From Streptomyces sp. CB01201 (GTDB lineage Bacteria > Actinomycetota > Actinomycetes > Streptomycetales > Streptomycetaceae), in the NCBI RefSeq assembly GCF_002803085.1, contig NZ_NNBJ01000006.1:310001-374000 (forward strand): DNA of 64,000 nt, in the 5' to 3' direction. Of this stretch, positions 14,463 through 23,126 are shown piece after piece. A program made the translations under genes and the position numbers. Below the pieces are notes generated by a model, which saw only the letters and a list, made by a program, of their open reading frames with translations, made no database searches and had not been told where the DNA came from. How positions within the stretch are numbered: the first letter of the stretch is position 1; every line of letters begins with the position of its first letter.

Positions 14463-15626
14463 GTGCACCTCGCCCCGACCGAGCGTCAGCAGCGGCTGCG
14501 CGCCGAACTGCGCACCTACTTCGCCGACTTGATGCCCGACGGCCCGCCGTCCGGAGCCGATCCGGAGGCGCAGCGGGCGCTGCTGCGCCGGATCGGTGCC
14601 GACGGGCTGCTCGGGCTCGGCTGGCCCGTCGAGTACGGCGGTCAGGGCCGCGGCCCCGACGAGCAGTTCGTCTTCTTCGACGAGGCCTACCGGGCCGGCG
14701 CGCCCGTCTCGATGGTCACCCTGAACACGGTCGGCCCGACCCTCATGAAATACGGAAGCGCCGAGCAGAAGGCGTACTTCCTGCCCCGGATCCTGAGCGG
14801 AGACCTCGTCTTCGCGATCGGCTACAGCGAACCGGAGGCCGGCACCGACCTCGCCTCGCTGCGCACCAGGGCCGTACGGGAGGGGGACTCCTGGGCCGTC
14901 GACGGGCAGAAGGTCTTCACCTCCAACGCCCAGAACGCCGACTGGATCTGGCTGGCCTGCCGCACCGATCCCGACGCGCCCAAGCACAAGGGCATTTCGA
15001 TCATCCTGGTGCCCGCTGGAGCGCCCGGGTTCTCCTGGACCCCGATCGAGACGGTCGGTGGCCTGACCACCACGGCGACGTACTACGACGGCATCCGGGT
15101 GCCGCTGGGAAACCTGGTCGGCGAGGAGAACGCGGGCTGGGGCCTGATCACCAACCAGCTCAACCACGAGCGGGTCGCGCTCGCCGCGATCGGCATGCAG
15201 GCCGAGGATTTCTACGAGGCGGCGCTCTCGTACGCGTGGACGCCCGATCCGGTGACTTCCGAACGTCCCGTTGACCACCAATGGGTGAAGGCCAAACTGG
15301 CCGCCACCCATGCCCGGCTGGCGGTGAACCGCCTGCTCAGCTGGCGTTTGGTGGGGGATGTGGGGGCCGGAATTCTGGCGCCGGGAGACGCCGCCGGCGT
15401 GAAGTTCGCGGGAACGGAGTCCGCGGTCGAAACGTATCGAATGTGTCAGGAGATCGTGGGGGACGCGGCCCTGATCCGGGGCGGTTCGCCCGGCGCCTTC
15501 GGGGACGGGGAGCTGGAGCGGATGAACCGGGCGGCACAGATCAACACGTTCGGGGGCGGGGTGAGCGAGGTGCAGCGGGAGATCGTCGCGACGATGCGGC
15601 TCGGGATGAAGCGGGGGAAGAGGTGA
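14463..15626 (+). CDS. chsE2: Acyl-CoA dehydrogenase, ChsE2/FadE29-like
   Basis: The protein has 387 residues, the same length as mycobacterial FadE29. The layout is acyl-CoA dehydrogenase: N-terminal helices, the beta domain with AIGYSEPEAGTDLASLRTRA and FTSNAQNADWIW, and the C-terminal helical domain with QEIVGDAALI and a closing EVQREIVATMRLGM. In Mycobacterium, ChsE2 pairs with ChsE1 as a hetero-tetramer that dehydrogenates the three-carbon steroid side-chain CoA ester. The GTG at 14463 has GGAAGG upstream. The stop overlaps the next start (GTGA). The operon order supports this assignment; the substrate in this organism is inferred. Confidence 0.75.
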   Translation: MHLAPTERQQRLRAELRTYFADLMPDGPPSGADPEAQRALLRRIGADGLLGLGWPVEYGGQGRGPDEQFVFFDEAYRAGAPVSMVTLNTVGPTLMKYGSAEQKAYFLPRILSGDLVFAIGYSEPEAGTDLASLRTRAVREGDSWAVDGQKVFTSNAQNADWIWLACRTDPDAPKHKGISIILVPAGAPGFSWTPIETVGGLTTTATYYDGIRVPLGNLVGEENAGWGLITNQLNHERVALAAIGMQAEDFYEAALSYAWTPDPVTSERPVDHQWVKAKLAATHARLAVNRLLSWRLVGDVGAGILAPGDAAGVKFAGTESAVETYRMCQEIVGDAALIRGGSPGAFGDGELERMNRAAQINTFGGGVSEVQREIVATMRLGMKRGKR

Positions 15627-16606
15627 GTGGGGTGGGTGGTTCCAACGAGCTTGATTTTCTTGGCCGGTTGAAGAAATTCGAGGGGCAGCCGGCGGCGACG
15701 GCAGGGGTCGGCAAGGACCTCGTCAACGAGCCGATGATCCGGCACTGGTGCGAGGCGATGGGCGACACCCATCCCGCGTACACGGGGCCGGACGCGATCG
15801 CGCCGCCGACGATGCTCCAGGCGTGGACGATGGGCGGCCTGTCCGGACACGGCGACGGAACGGGCCGGGCCTCCGGCTACGACGAGCTCTTCGAGCTGCT
15901 CGACGGGGCCGGATTCACCTCGGTGGTGGCGACGGACTGCGAGCAGGAGTACGTCCGTGACCTGCGGCCGGGCGATCGCGTGACCTATGACGCCGTGATC
16001 GAGACGGTGTCGGAGCGCAAGACCACCAAGCTGGGGACCGGGCACTTCGTCACCACGCGCATGGACGTCCACGCGAACGGCGAACTCGCCGGAACGCACC
16101 GTTTCCGGATCCTCAAGTACGCCCCCGCACAAGGCAGTTCCCGTAGTGCCGGATCGGCTGCGCGGGGGCAGCGGGCCGGCGCGCGCCCGGACCAGGGGCC
16201 TGCCCGTGCGCTGCGCCCCCGGCCCGTCGTCAACCGGGACAACGCCGGATTCTGGGCCGGGGTCGCCGAGCACCGCCTGCTCGTCCAGCGCTGCGGCGAC
16301 TGCGCGGAGCCGCGCTTCCCCTGGCTGCCGGGGTGCCACGCCTGCGGCTCGGCGCGCTGGGACACGTTCGAGGCGAGCGGCCGGGGCACCGTCTACTCCT
16401 ACGTCGTGATGCACCACCCGCCCTTCCCCGCCTTCGACCCGCCCTACGCGGTGGGCCTGATCGAGCTCGCGGAGGGCGTCCGGATCGTCAGCAACGTGGT
16501 CGGGGTGGCACCGGACGAGGTGCGCATAGGGATGGCCGTGCATCTCGAATTCCTGCGGATGGACGCCGAGTTGGAGCTTCCCGTCTTCCGGGCGGAGGTG
16601 GCCTGA
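15623..16606 (+). CDS. chsH2: MaoC-like/DUF35 fusion, ChsH2-like
   Basis: The protein has 327 residues. An N-terminal MaoC-type hot-dog domain (about 10-160) and a C-terminal DUF35 domain (about 195-320) are joined by a Ser/Arg/Gly linker. The DUF35 part contains the rubredoxin-like zinc site (CGDC and CHACG) and an OB fold (GRGTVYSYVVMHHPPFPAF). In Mycobacterium, ChsH2 forms the enoyl-CoA hydratase with ChsH1, and its DUF35 domain binds the aldolase Ltp2. The GTG start overlaps the previous stop by four bases. The stop overlaps the next ATG (TGATG). Confidence 0.82.
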   Translation: MSGVGGSNELDFLGRLKKFEGQPAATAGVGKDLVNEPMIRHWCEAMGDTHPAYTGPDAIAPPTMLQAWTMGGLSGHGDGTGRASGYDELFELLDGAGFTSVVATDCEQEYVRDLRPGDRVTYDAVIETVSERKTTKLGTGHFVTTRMDVHANGELAGTHRFRILKYAPAQGSSRSAGSAARGQRAGARPDQGPARALRPRPVVNRDNAGFWAGVAEHRLLVQRCGDCAEPRFPWLPGCHACGSARWDTFEASGRGTVYSYVVMHHPPFPAFDPPYAVGLIELAEGVRIVSNVVGVAPDEVRIGMAVHLEFLRMDAELELPVFRAEVA

Positions 16607-17691
16607 TGGACTTCACGCCCACCGAGGAGCAGTCGGCCGTCCAGGAACTCGCCGCGCGGATCTTCGGCGACCTCTCGACGCACGAGCGGCTCGCCGCGGC
16701 CGGCACGGGGACGGACGCCGAGCTGTGGAAGGCGCTGTGCGGGGCCGGCCTCGTGGCGGCCGTCGAGGAGGTCGGGCTGCTCGGCCTGGTCCTCGCCCTG
16801 GAGGAGCAGGGCAGGACCACCGCCCAGGTCCCCTTCGCGGCAAGCTGTGTGTACGGAGTCCTCGCGCTCACCGCCCACGGCACGGCCAGGCAACGGGACC
16901 GGCTGCTTCCGGCCCTGCGCGACGGCAGCGCCGTGGTGACCGGGGCGTTCCCGGCCCGCGGGAGCGCCGTACGGGCCTTGGATGAAGGGGAGTTGAGCGG
17001 CGTCGTGCCGGTCGTGCCGTGGCTGCGGGACGCGACGCACGTCCTGGTCCCGGACGCGGAACACGCTCTGTGGCTGGTGCGGGTCGCCGACGCGCGGGCC
17101 GAGCCGCTGGAGACGACCGCGCCCTGGTCGGCCGGCCGGCTCACGCTCCACCGTGCCCCTGCCGAGCGGGTCGGCGGCATGGAGGCGTACGAGGACGTGC
17201 TGGCCACGGCCCGGACGGCGTTCGGGGGGCTCCAGGCCGGGGTGTGCGCGGGCTCGCTGGCGCGAGCGGTCCACCACACCACGACGAGGGAGCAGTTCGG
17301 GCGCCCGCTCTCCACCAACCAGGGCGTACTGCTGCGAGCCGCCGACGCGTACATGGACACCGAGGCGATACGGGTCACCACCTACGAGGCGGCCTGGCGG
17401 CGGGACGAAGGGCTGCGGTACGGGACGCACGCGCTGACGGCGGCCTGGTGGGCGTCCGAGGCGGGCGCCCGGGTCGTGCACGCGGGCCAGCATCTGCACG
17501 GCGGACTGGGCGCGGACGTGGAGCACCCCGTGCACCGGCATTTCCTCTGGGGCCGCCAGTTGGACGCCTATCTGGGATGCGGTGCCGAAGTCCTGGCAGA
17601 ACTGGGTGAGTTGATAGTCGCCGAGCGTGCGTCGAGCGCGAGTTCCGACCGCGTGGACGGTGTCGGAGTGTCGAGGGGGGCGCGGGCGTGA
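16606..17691 (+). CDS. chsE1: Acyl-CoA dehydrogenase, ChsE1/FadE28-like
   Basis: The protein has 361 residues. The N-terminal MDFTPTEEQSAVQELAARIF is typical of the family, and TTREQFGRPLSTNQGVLLRAADA is the FAD-contacting helix of the C-terminal domain. The middle beta domain is short and weakly conserved, as in mycobacterial FadE28, which works only with FadE29. This gene sits between chsH2 and chsH1 rather than next to chsE2, a different order from M. tuberculosis. The start overlaps the previous stop. The last 20 residues are variable. Confidence 0.75.
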   Translation: MDFTPTEEQSAVQELAARIFGDLSTHERLAAAGTGTDAELWKALCGAGLVAAVEEVGLLGLVLALEEQGRTTAQVPFAASCVYGVLALTAHGTARQRDRLLPALRDGSAVVTGAFPARGSAVRALDEGELSGVVPVVPWLRDATHVLVPDAEHALWLVRVADARAEPLETTAPWSAGRLTLHRAPAERVGGMEAYEDVLATARTAFGGLQAGVCAGSLARAVHHTTTREQFGRPLSTNQGVLLRAADAYMDTEAIRVTTYEAAWRRDEGLRYGTHALTAAWWASEAGARVVHAGQHLHGGLGADVEHPVHRHFLWGRQLDAYLGCGAEVLAELGELIVAERASSASSDRVDGVGVSRGARA

Positions 17692-18281
17692 GCGCGATGA
17701 AGGCCGTGAAGGCCGGGAAGGCCGTGAAGGCAGGGAAGGCCGGGGAGGCAGGGAAGGCCGTGAAGACAGGGAAGGCCGGGGAGGGCGTGGAGGACGTGGG
17801 GGCCCAGCGGGAGGACGGGGGTGGGGGTGTGCGGGCCGGAGACGAGTTGGCGCCGTTGGAGATCCCGATCACGCGGACACTGATCGTGGCCGGTGCGGTG
17901 GCCTCCCGCGACTACCAGGACGTGCATCACGACGCGGTGCTCGCGCGGGAGAAGGGATCGCCGGACGTCTTCATGAACATTCTGACCACCAACGGTCTCG
18001 TCGGGCGGTACATCACCGACCACTTCGGCCCGTCGGCCCGGCTGCGGTCGGTGAGGATACGCCTCGGCGCCCCCAACTACCCAGGTGACACCATGACGTT
18101 GACCGGCACGGTGGCCGCCGTGGAGGGGGAGGTCGCCGAGGTCCGGGTGACCGGGACCAACGGGCTCGGCAACCATGTGACGGGCACGGTAAAGGTGGCC
18201 GTACCCGGCCCGTTCGAGCGCCCGGGGGCGGCACGGGCGGAAGTCCCCGGACCGTCGGAAGCCGCGGGGGCGGAGTCATGA
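17688..18281 (+). CDS. chsH1: MaoC-type hydratase, ChsH1-like, with Lys/Gly-rich N-terminal tail
   Basis: The protein has 197 residues. The hot-dog hydratase domain covers about 55-165, with the motif SRDYQDVHHD carrying the Asp and His expected in the active site. The first 30-odd residues are a low-complexity tail of repeated KAGKAVKAGKAGEAGKAVK, encoded by imperfect GGAAGGCCG-type DNA repeats and absent from the roughly 130-residue mycobacterial ChsH1. A Pro/Gly/Ala-rich tail ends the protein. It should pair with the MaoC half of the ChsH2-like protein to hydrate an enoyl-CoA. Start and stop both overlap neighbouring genes. Confidence 0.78.
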   Translation: MSAMKAVKAGKAVKAGKAGEAGKAVKTGKAGEGVEDVGAQREDGGGGVRAGDELAPLEIPITRTLIVAGAVASRDYQDVHHDAVLAREKGSPDVFMNILTTNGLVGRYITDHFGPSARLRSVRIRLGAPNYPGDTMTLTGTVAAVEGEVAEVRVTGTNGLGNHVTGTVKVAVPGPFERPGAARAEVPGPSEAAGAES

Positions 18282-19444
18282 GCGTGCGCGGGGCGGACGC
18301 GCTCGGAGGGCGGGCGGCGGTCGTCGGGATCGGAGCGACGGAGTTCTCCAAGGACTCGGGGCGCAGCGAGCTGAAGCTGGCGGTCGAGGCGGTGCACGCG
18401 GCTCTGGACGACGCGGGGCTCACGCCCGCGGACGTGGACGGACTGGTCACGTTCACCATGGACACCAACCCGGAGATCACGGTCGCGCAGACGACCGGAA
18501 TGGGCGAGCTGTCCTTCTTCTCGCGCGTCCACTACGGGGGCGGCGCGGCCTGTGCCACCGTGCAGCAGGCCGCGCTCGCGGTCGCCACCGGAGTGGCCGA
18601 AGTGGTGGTCTGCTACCGGGCGTTCAACGAGCGCTCGGGCCGTCGCTTCGGCTCCGGGGTGCAGCATCGCGAGCCCTCCGCGGAGGGGGCGGCGCTCGGG
18701 TGGTCGCTGCCGTTCGGTCTGCTCACGCCCGCGTCCTGGGTCGCCATGGCCGCCCAGCGCTATCTGCACACCTACCAGCTGACACCCGAGGCGTTCGGCC
18801 ATGTCGCCGTCACCGGACGCCGTCATGCCGCGAACAATCCGGCGGCCTATTTCCACGGCAAGCCGATAACCCTGGCCGACCACGCGGCATCGCGCTGGAT
18901 CGTCGAGCCGCTGCGGCTCCTGGACTGCTGCCAGGAGACCGACGGCGGCCAGGCGATCGTGGTCACCACCGTCGAACGGGCCAGGGACCTGCGGCAGCAC
19001 CCCGCCGTGATCACCGCGGCCGCACAGGGAGCGGGGCGCCGGCAGGAGGCGATGACCAGCTTCTACCGGGACGAGCTGGCGTCCCTGCCGGAGATGGGGG
19101 TCGTCGCGCGCCAGCTGTGGCGGACGTCGGGGCTGACGCCGGCCGAGATCGACGTGGCGATCCTGTACGACCACTTCACGCCGTTCGTGCTGATGCAGCT
19201 GGAGGAGTTCGGCTTCTGCGGACCGGGCGAGGCGGCCGGCTTCGTGGCGGCGGACGGGGTGCCGCTGAACACCCACGGGGGACAGCTGGGGGAGGCGTAT
19301 CTGCACGGGATGAACGGCATAGCGGAGGCGGTGCGCCAGCTCCGGGGCACATCGGTGAACCAGCGGTCGGACGCCGCGCATGTCCTGGTGACGGCCGGCA
19401 CGGGGGTACCCACATCGGGTCTCATCCTGGGGAGGGACGACTGA
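18278..19444 (+). CDS. ltp2: Thiolase-like aldolase, Ltp2-like
   Basis: The protein has 388 residues with a thiolase fold of the lipid-transfer-protein group. Conserved features are GIGATEFSKDSGRSELKLAV, DGLVTFTMDTNP, YDHFTPF and NTHGGQLGEAYLHGMNG. The canonical nucleophilic Cys of thiolases is not obvious, in line with a retro-aldolase. In Mycobacterium, Ltp2 with the DUF35 part of ChsH2 releases propionyl-CoA from the steroid side chain. The ATG overlaps the previous stop (ATGA), so all five genes are translationally coupled. No ring-degradation genes are in the window. Confidence 0.8.
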   Translation: MSVRGADALGGRAAVVGIGATEFSKDSGRSELKLAVEAVHAALDDAGLTPADVDGLVTFTMDTNPEITVAQTTGMGELSFFSRVHYGGGAACATVQQAALAVATGVAEVVVCYRAFNERSGRRFGSGVQHREPSAEGAALGWSLPFGLLTPASWVAMAAQRYLHTYQLTPEAFGHVAVTGRRHAANNPAAYFHGKPITLADHAASRWIVEPLRLLDCCQETDGGQAIVVTTVERARDLRQHPAVITAAAQGAGRRQEAMTSFYRDELASLPEMGVVARQLWRTSGLTPAEIDVAILYDHFTPFVLMQLEEFGFCGPGEAAGFVAADGVPLNTHGGQLGEAYLHGMNGIAEAVRQLRGTSVNQRSDAAHVLVTAGTGVPTSGLILGRDD

Positions 19445-19651
19445 GGACGCGGACGCGCAAGGCCGAGTGGGTTGGCTGAGGCCCCGTCACTGCATTCTGG
19501 GCACGGGCATCCTGAGAGACCGTCAGCGTGGCGGCGGCACCCGACCGTCCGGCGGCACGGCGCTGGGTCGGACGGCTGATCTTCCACACGTACGGCCGAG
19601 GGGCCGGGCCGAGCGGTGGCCGGCCGGGCCGGGCGGCCGTTCACTCGGGCC

Positions 19652-20485
19652 ATGCGCCGACTCAAGATCGCCATCGCTTCCTCGGCAACCGCCCTGATCG
19701 CCCTCGCCACCCTGCTTGCCCCGTCCGCCGCCGCGGACGAGCGGTGGGACGAGCGGGAGGCGGTGTCCGAGGGGAACTTCCAGGGCACGGCCTTCGACAC
19801 CTGCAACGCCCCCTCGCTGGCCGCGATGCGGGCCTGGCGGAGTTCGTCGTCGTACCGCGGCGTCGGCGTCTACTACGCGGGGCGCGGCCGGCACTGCCTG
19901 AATCAGAAGAACCTGACCAAGAGCTGGGTGAGCCAGGTACACCGGATGGGCTGGCAGGTGCTTCCGGTGTTCGTCGGCTCGCAGTCGCCCTGCGTGTACG
20001 CCGCGAACAAGAAGGGCGTGCGGATCGGCAGCCGGCCCGCGCAGCAGGGCAGGTCCGAGGCGGGGGAGGCGGTACAGCACGCCCGGGCCCTCGGCATCCT
20101 GGACGGCAGCGCCCTCTACCTCGACCTGGAGGCGTACAACGCGGGCAACGCCTCCTGCGCCAGGACCACGCTCGACTTCGTGCGGGCCTGGAACAAGGAG
20201 GTGCGGGCGCGCGGTTACGTGCCCGGGTTCTACAGCAGCGCCGAGTCCGGGGTGCGGCAGATCGAGCAGGCCCGGGTGGCGGGGAAGAGCGACCTTCCGG
20301 CGGCGATCTGGTTCGCCCGCTGGCACACCGGGCCCGCGCTGTACCAGGAGGCCGCGCTGCACAGGGACGCCTGGCAGCACCGGCGCATCCACCAGTACGC
20401 GGGGGACGTCACCGAGACGCACGGCGGCTACCGTCTGATGGTGGACCGCAACCAGGTCGACGCACCGGTCGCGCGTATTGGCTGA
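19652..20485 (+). CDS. Secreted DUF1906 (glycoside-hydrolase-like) protein
   Basis: The protein has 277 residues. A Sec signal peptide MRRLKIAIASSATALIAL...APSAAA is followed by a TIM-barrel-like DUF1906 domain: GTAFDTCNAPSLAAMRAW, GVGVYYAGRG, LPVFVGSQSP, ALYLDLEAYN (candidate acidic catalytic residues), GYVPGFYSSAESG and HQYAGDV. The family resembles glycoside hydrolases of the lysozyme type and is related to Rv2525c. The ATG at 19652 puts the signal peptide at the N terminus; an upstream in-frame start would precede it with Arg/Gly residues. It is a monocistronic gene, and the substrate is unknown. Confidence 0.8.
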   Translation: MRRLKIAIASSATALIALATLLAPSAAADERWDEREAVSEGNFQGTAFDTCNAPSLAAMRAWRSSSSYRGVGVYYAGRGRHCLNQKNLTKSWVSQVHRMGWQVLPVFVGSQSPCVYAANKKGVRIGSRPAQQGRSEAGEAVQHARALGILDGSALYLDLEAYNAGNASCARTTLDFVRAWNKEVRARGYVPGFYSSAESGVRQIEQARVAGKSDLPAAIWFARWHTGPALYQEAALHRDAWQHRRIHQYAGDVTETHGGYRLMVDRNQVDAPVARIG

Positions 20486-20674
20486 GCCGGACCGGTGCCG
20501 GGACCGGTCCGGGGGCCGGGACCGGTCGGCGGGGTGGGGGCTGAACCCTGAGGGCCGGGGATGCGTCTCCACCTTCAGGAGGTGTGGCCACCCCCACCCG
20601 TACAACCTGAGGCGGACATCGCTTCGGGACCTGGGGCCGATCCCCGGGGCTCCGCGCGCTCATAGCGTGGAGAC

Positions 20675-21220
20675 ATGACAACGCCCGTCTGCACCAGCGC
20701 CTCCCGAGTGGCGACGCCCTACCACGCGTACGCGTCGTTCTCGTCGTACGTCCGCGCCAGGGGCCCCGTGCTGCTGCGCACCGCGCGCTCGCTGACCGCC
20801 AACGCGAGCGATGCCGAGGACCTGTTGCAGACGGCCCTGACCAAGACGTATGTCGCCTGGGACCGGATCGAGGACCACCGGGCGCTCGACGGCTATGTGC
20901 GCCGCGCGCTGCTCAACACCCGCACCTCGCAGTGGCGCAAGCGCAAGGTCGACGAGTTCGTCTGCGACGAGCTGCCCGAGCCGGAGGTCGTGCCGGGTCC
21001 CGACCCGGCGGACCAGCAGGTGCTGCACGACGCGATGTGGCGGGCGGTCATGAAGCTCCCCGACCGCCAGCGGGCCATGGTCGTCCTCAGGTATTACGAG
21101 GACCTGAGCGAGGCCCAGACCGCCGAGGTGCTCGGCGTCTCGGTCGGCACGGTCAAGAGTGCGGTCTCCCGCGCGCTCGGCAAGCTCCGCGAGGACCCGG
21201 AGCTGGAGCCCATACGGTGA
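20675..21220 (+). CDS. SigE-family ECF RNA polymerase sigma factor
   Basis: The protein has 181 residues. Region 2 is about 25-95 (ARSLTANASDAEDLLQTALTKTY and DGYVRRALLNTRTSQWR). Region 4 is about 120-172 (LPDRQRAMVVLRYYEDLSEA, then TAEVLGVSVGTVKSAVSRAL as the helix-turn-helix). It matches the actinobacterial SigE-like ECF subfamily that often acts without an adjacent anti-sigma factor. None is seen here. The ATG is preceded by GGAG at a 3-bp spacing. Its target genes are unknown. Confidence 0.82.
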   Translation: MTTPVCTSASRVATPYHAYASFSSYVRARGPVLLRTARSLTANASDAEDLLQTALTKTYVAWDRIEDHRALDGYVRRALLNTRTSQWRKRKVDEFVCDELPEPEVVPGPDPADQQVLHDAMWRAVMKLPDRQRAMVVLRYYEDLSEAQTAEVLGVSVGTVKSAVSRALGKLREDPELEPIR

Positions 21221-21317
21221 CGGGCGGTGACCGGCCGGGTGACGGACGGCGTCCCGGAGCGGGTATCCGCAGGTAACTTCGCGGATGCACGGCTGAAACT
21301 ACTCCCGGGTAGTGACA

Positions 21318-21329
21318 TACCGCGCGGTA
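21318..21329. promoter_or_regulatory. Palindrome upstream of the acyl-CoA ligase gene
   Basis: TACCGCGCGGTA is a perfect 12-bp palindrome. It extends to 18 bp with one mismatched pair and lies 65 bases before the ligase start. It is a candidate operator for a TetR-type lipid regulator. Confidence 0.4.
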
Positions 21330-21394
21330 CGTGAGCAGAATCGGCAGACCATTGTCGCCAGAGAGCGCACCGCAGCGCTCACCGGGAGGACGCC

Positions 21395-23050
21395 GTGCTG
21401 AGCACCATGCAGGACGTACCGCTGCTGATCTCGCGGATCCTGACCCACGGGTCGACGATCCACGGCAAGTCCCAGGTCACCACCTGGACCGGCGAGGCCG
21501 AGCCGCACCGCCGCAGCTTCGCCGAGATCGGCGTCCGGGCCGCCCAGCTGGCCCACGCCCTGCGTGAGCTCGGTGTCGAGGACGGCCAGGCGGCCGGCAC
21601 CTTGATGTGGAACAACGCCGAACACGTCGAGGCGTATCTGGCGATCCCGTCCATGGGCGCCGTGCTGCACACGCTCAACCTCCGCCTGCCGGCCGAGCAG
21701 TTGATCTGGATCGTCAACCACGCCGCCGACCGCGTGGTGATCGTCAACGGTTCGCTGCTGCCCCTGTTGGCGCCGCTGCTCCCCCATCTGCCGACGCTGG
21801 AACACCTCGTCGTGTCGGGCCCCGGCGACCGGTCCGTCCTGGAGGACATCGACGGCGCGGGCCCTCAGGTGCACGAGTACGAGGAACTCCTCGCCGGGCG
21901 GCCCACCACCTACGACTGGCCGCGGCTCGACGAACGCCAGGCCGCCGCGATGTGTTACACCTCCGGCACCACGGGCGACCCGAAGGGCGTCGTCTACTCG
22001 CACCGTTCGATCTACCTGCACTCGATGCAGGTCAACATGGCCGAGTCGATGGGGCTCACCGACCAGGACACGACACTGGTCGTGGTGCCGCAGTTCCATG
22101 TGAACGCCTGGGGCCTGCCGCACGCCACGTTCATGGCCGGCGTCAGCATGCTCATGCCCGACCGCTTCCTTCAGCCCGCGCCGCTCGCCGACATGATCGA
22201 GCGCGAGAAGCCGACGCACGCGGCGGCCGTCCCCACCATCTGGCAGGGCCTGCTCGCCGAGGTCACCGCCCGCCCCCGCGACCTCACCTCGATGCGCCGG
22301 GTCACGATCGGCGGCGCGGCCTGTCCGCCCTCGCTGATGGAGGCCTACGACAAGATCGGCGTGCGGCTCTGTCACGCCTGGGGCATGACGGAGACCTCGC
22401 CGCTCGGCACCATGTCCAACCCGCCCGCGGGACTCACCGCCGAGGAGGAGTGGCCGTACCGCATCACGCAGGGCCGCTTCCCCGCCGGAGTCGAGGCGCG
22501 GCTCGCCGGCCCGGGCGGCGCGTTCCTGCCCTGGGACGGGGAGTCGGCGGGCGAGCTGGAGGTGCGGGGCCCGTGGATCGCGGGTGCCTACTTCGGCGGC
22601 GCGGGCGGCGACGACTTCCGCCCGGCGGACAAGTTCAGCCCGGACGGCTGGCTGCGCACCGGTGACGTCGGCGTCATCAGCGCGGACGGCTATCTGACGC
22701 TGACCGACCGGGCCAAGGACGTCATCAAGTCCGGCGGCGAATGGATCTCCAGCCAGGAGCTGGAGAACGCGCTGATGGCGCACCCCGAGGTCGTCGAGGC
22801 GGCCGTCGTCGCCGTCCCGGACGACAAATGGGGCGAACGTCCGCTCGCCACCGTGGTGTTGAAGCCGGGAGCCACCGCCGACTACGCCGCCCTGAAGGCC
22901 TTCCTCGCCGAGAAGATCGCCAAGTGGCAGCTCCCGGAACGCTGGGCGCTGATCGAGGCCGTGCCGAAGACGAGCGTCGGCAAGTTCGACAAGAAGGTCA
23001 TCCGCAGGCAGTACGCGGACGGCGAGCTGGACGTGACGGAGCTGCGCTAG
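21395..23050 (+). CDS. Long-chain fatty acid-CoA ligase (FadD-like)
   Basis: The protein has 551 residues and is a member of the AMP-binding adenylate-forming superfamily. The P-loop YTSGTTGDPKGVVYSH is at about 187-202, the motif GMTETSPLG near 330, the hinge LRTGDVGVISADGYLTLTDR near 420-440 and KSGGEWIS near 448, with the catalytic Lys in TSVGKFDKK near 530. It activates a carboxylic acid as acyl-CoA through an acyl-AMP intermediate. The GTG start follows GGGAGGACGCC. It lies downstream of the chs-like operon but is separated from it by two unrelated genes. The acid substrate is not readable from sequence. Confidence 0.85.
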   Translation: MLSTMQDVPLLISRILTHGSTIHGKSQVTTWTGEAEPHRRSFAEIGVRAAQLAHALRELGVEDGQAAGTLMWNNAEHVEAYLAIPSMGAVLHTLNLRLPAEQLIWIVNHAADRVVIVNGSLLPLLAPLLPHLPTLEHLVVSGPGDRSVLEDIDGAGPQVHEYEELLAGRPTTYDWPRLDERQAAAMCYTSGTTGDPKGVVYSHRSIYLHSMQVNMAESMGLTDQDTTLVVVPQFHVNAWGLPHATFMAGVSMLMPDRFLQPAPLADMIEREKPTHAAAVPTIWQGLLAEVTARPRDLTSMRRVTIGGAACPPSLMEAYDKIGVRLCHAWGMTETSPLGTMSNPPAGLTAEEEWPYRITQGRFPAGVEARLAGPGGAFLPWDGESAGELEVRGPWIAGAYFGGAGGDDFRPADKFSPDGWLRTGDVGVISADGYLTLTDRAKDVIKSGGEWISSQELENALMAHPEVVEAAVVAVPDDKWGERPLATVVLKPGATADYAALKAFLAEKIAKWQLPERWALIEAVPKTSVGKFDKKVIRRQYADGELDVTELR

Positions 23051-23126
23051 CCGGAGCCGGCGTAGCTGCGCCGGCCGCGGCGCCCGGCCTGCTCCCGGAG
23101 TCCCAGGGGGCCGGCCCGCGCTGCCG

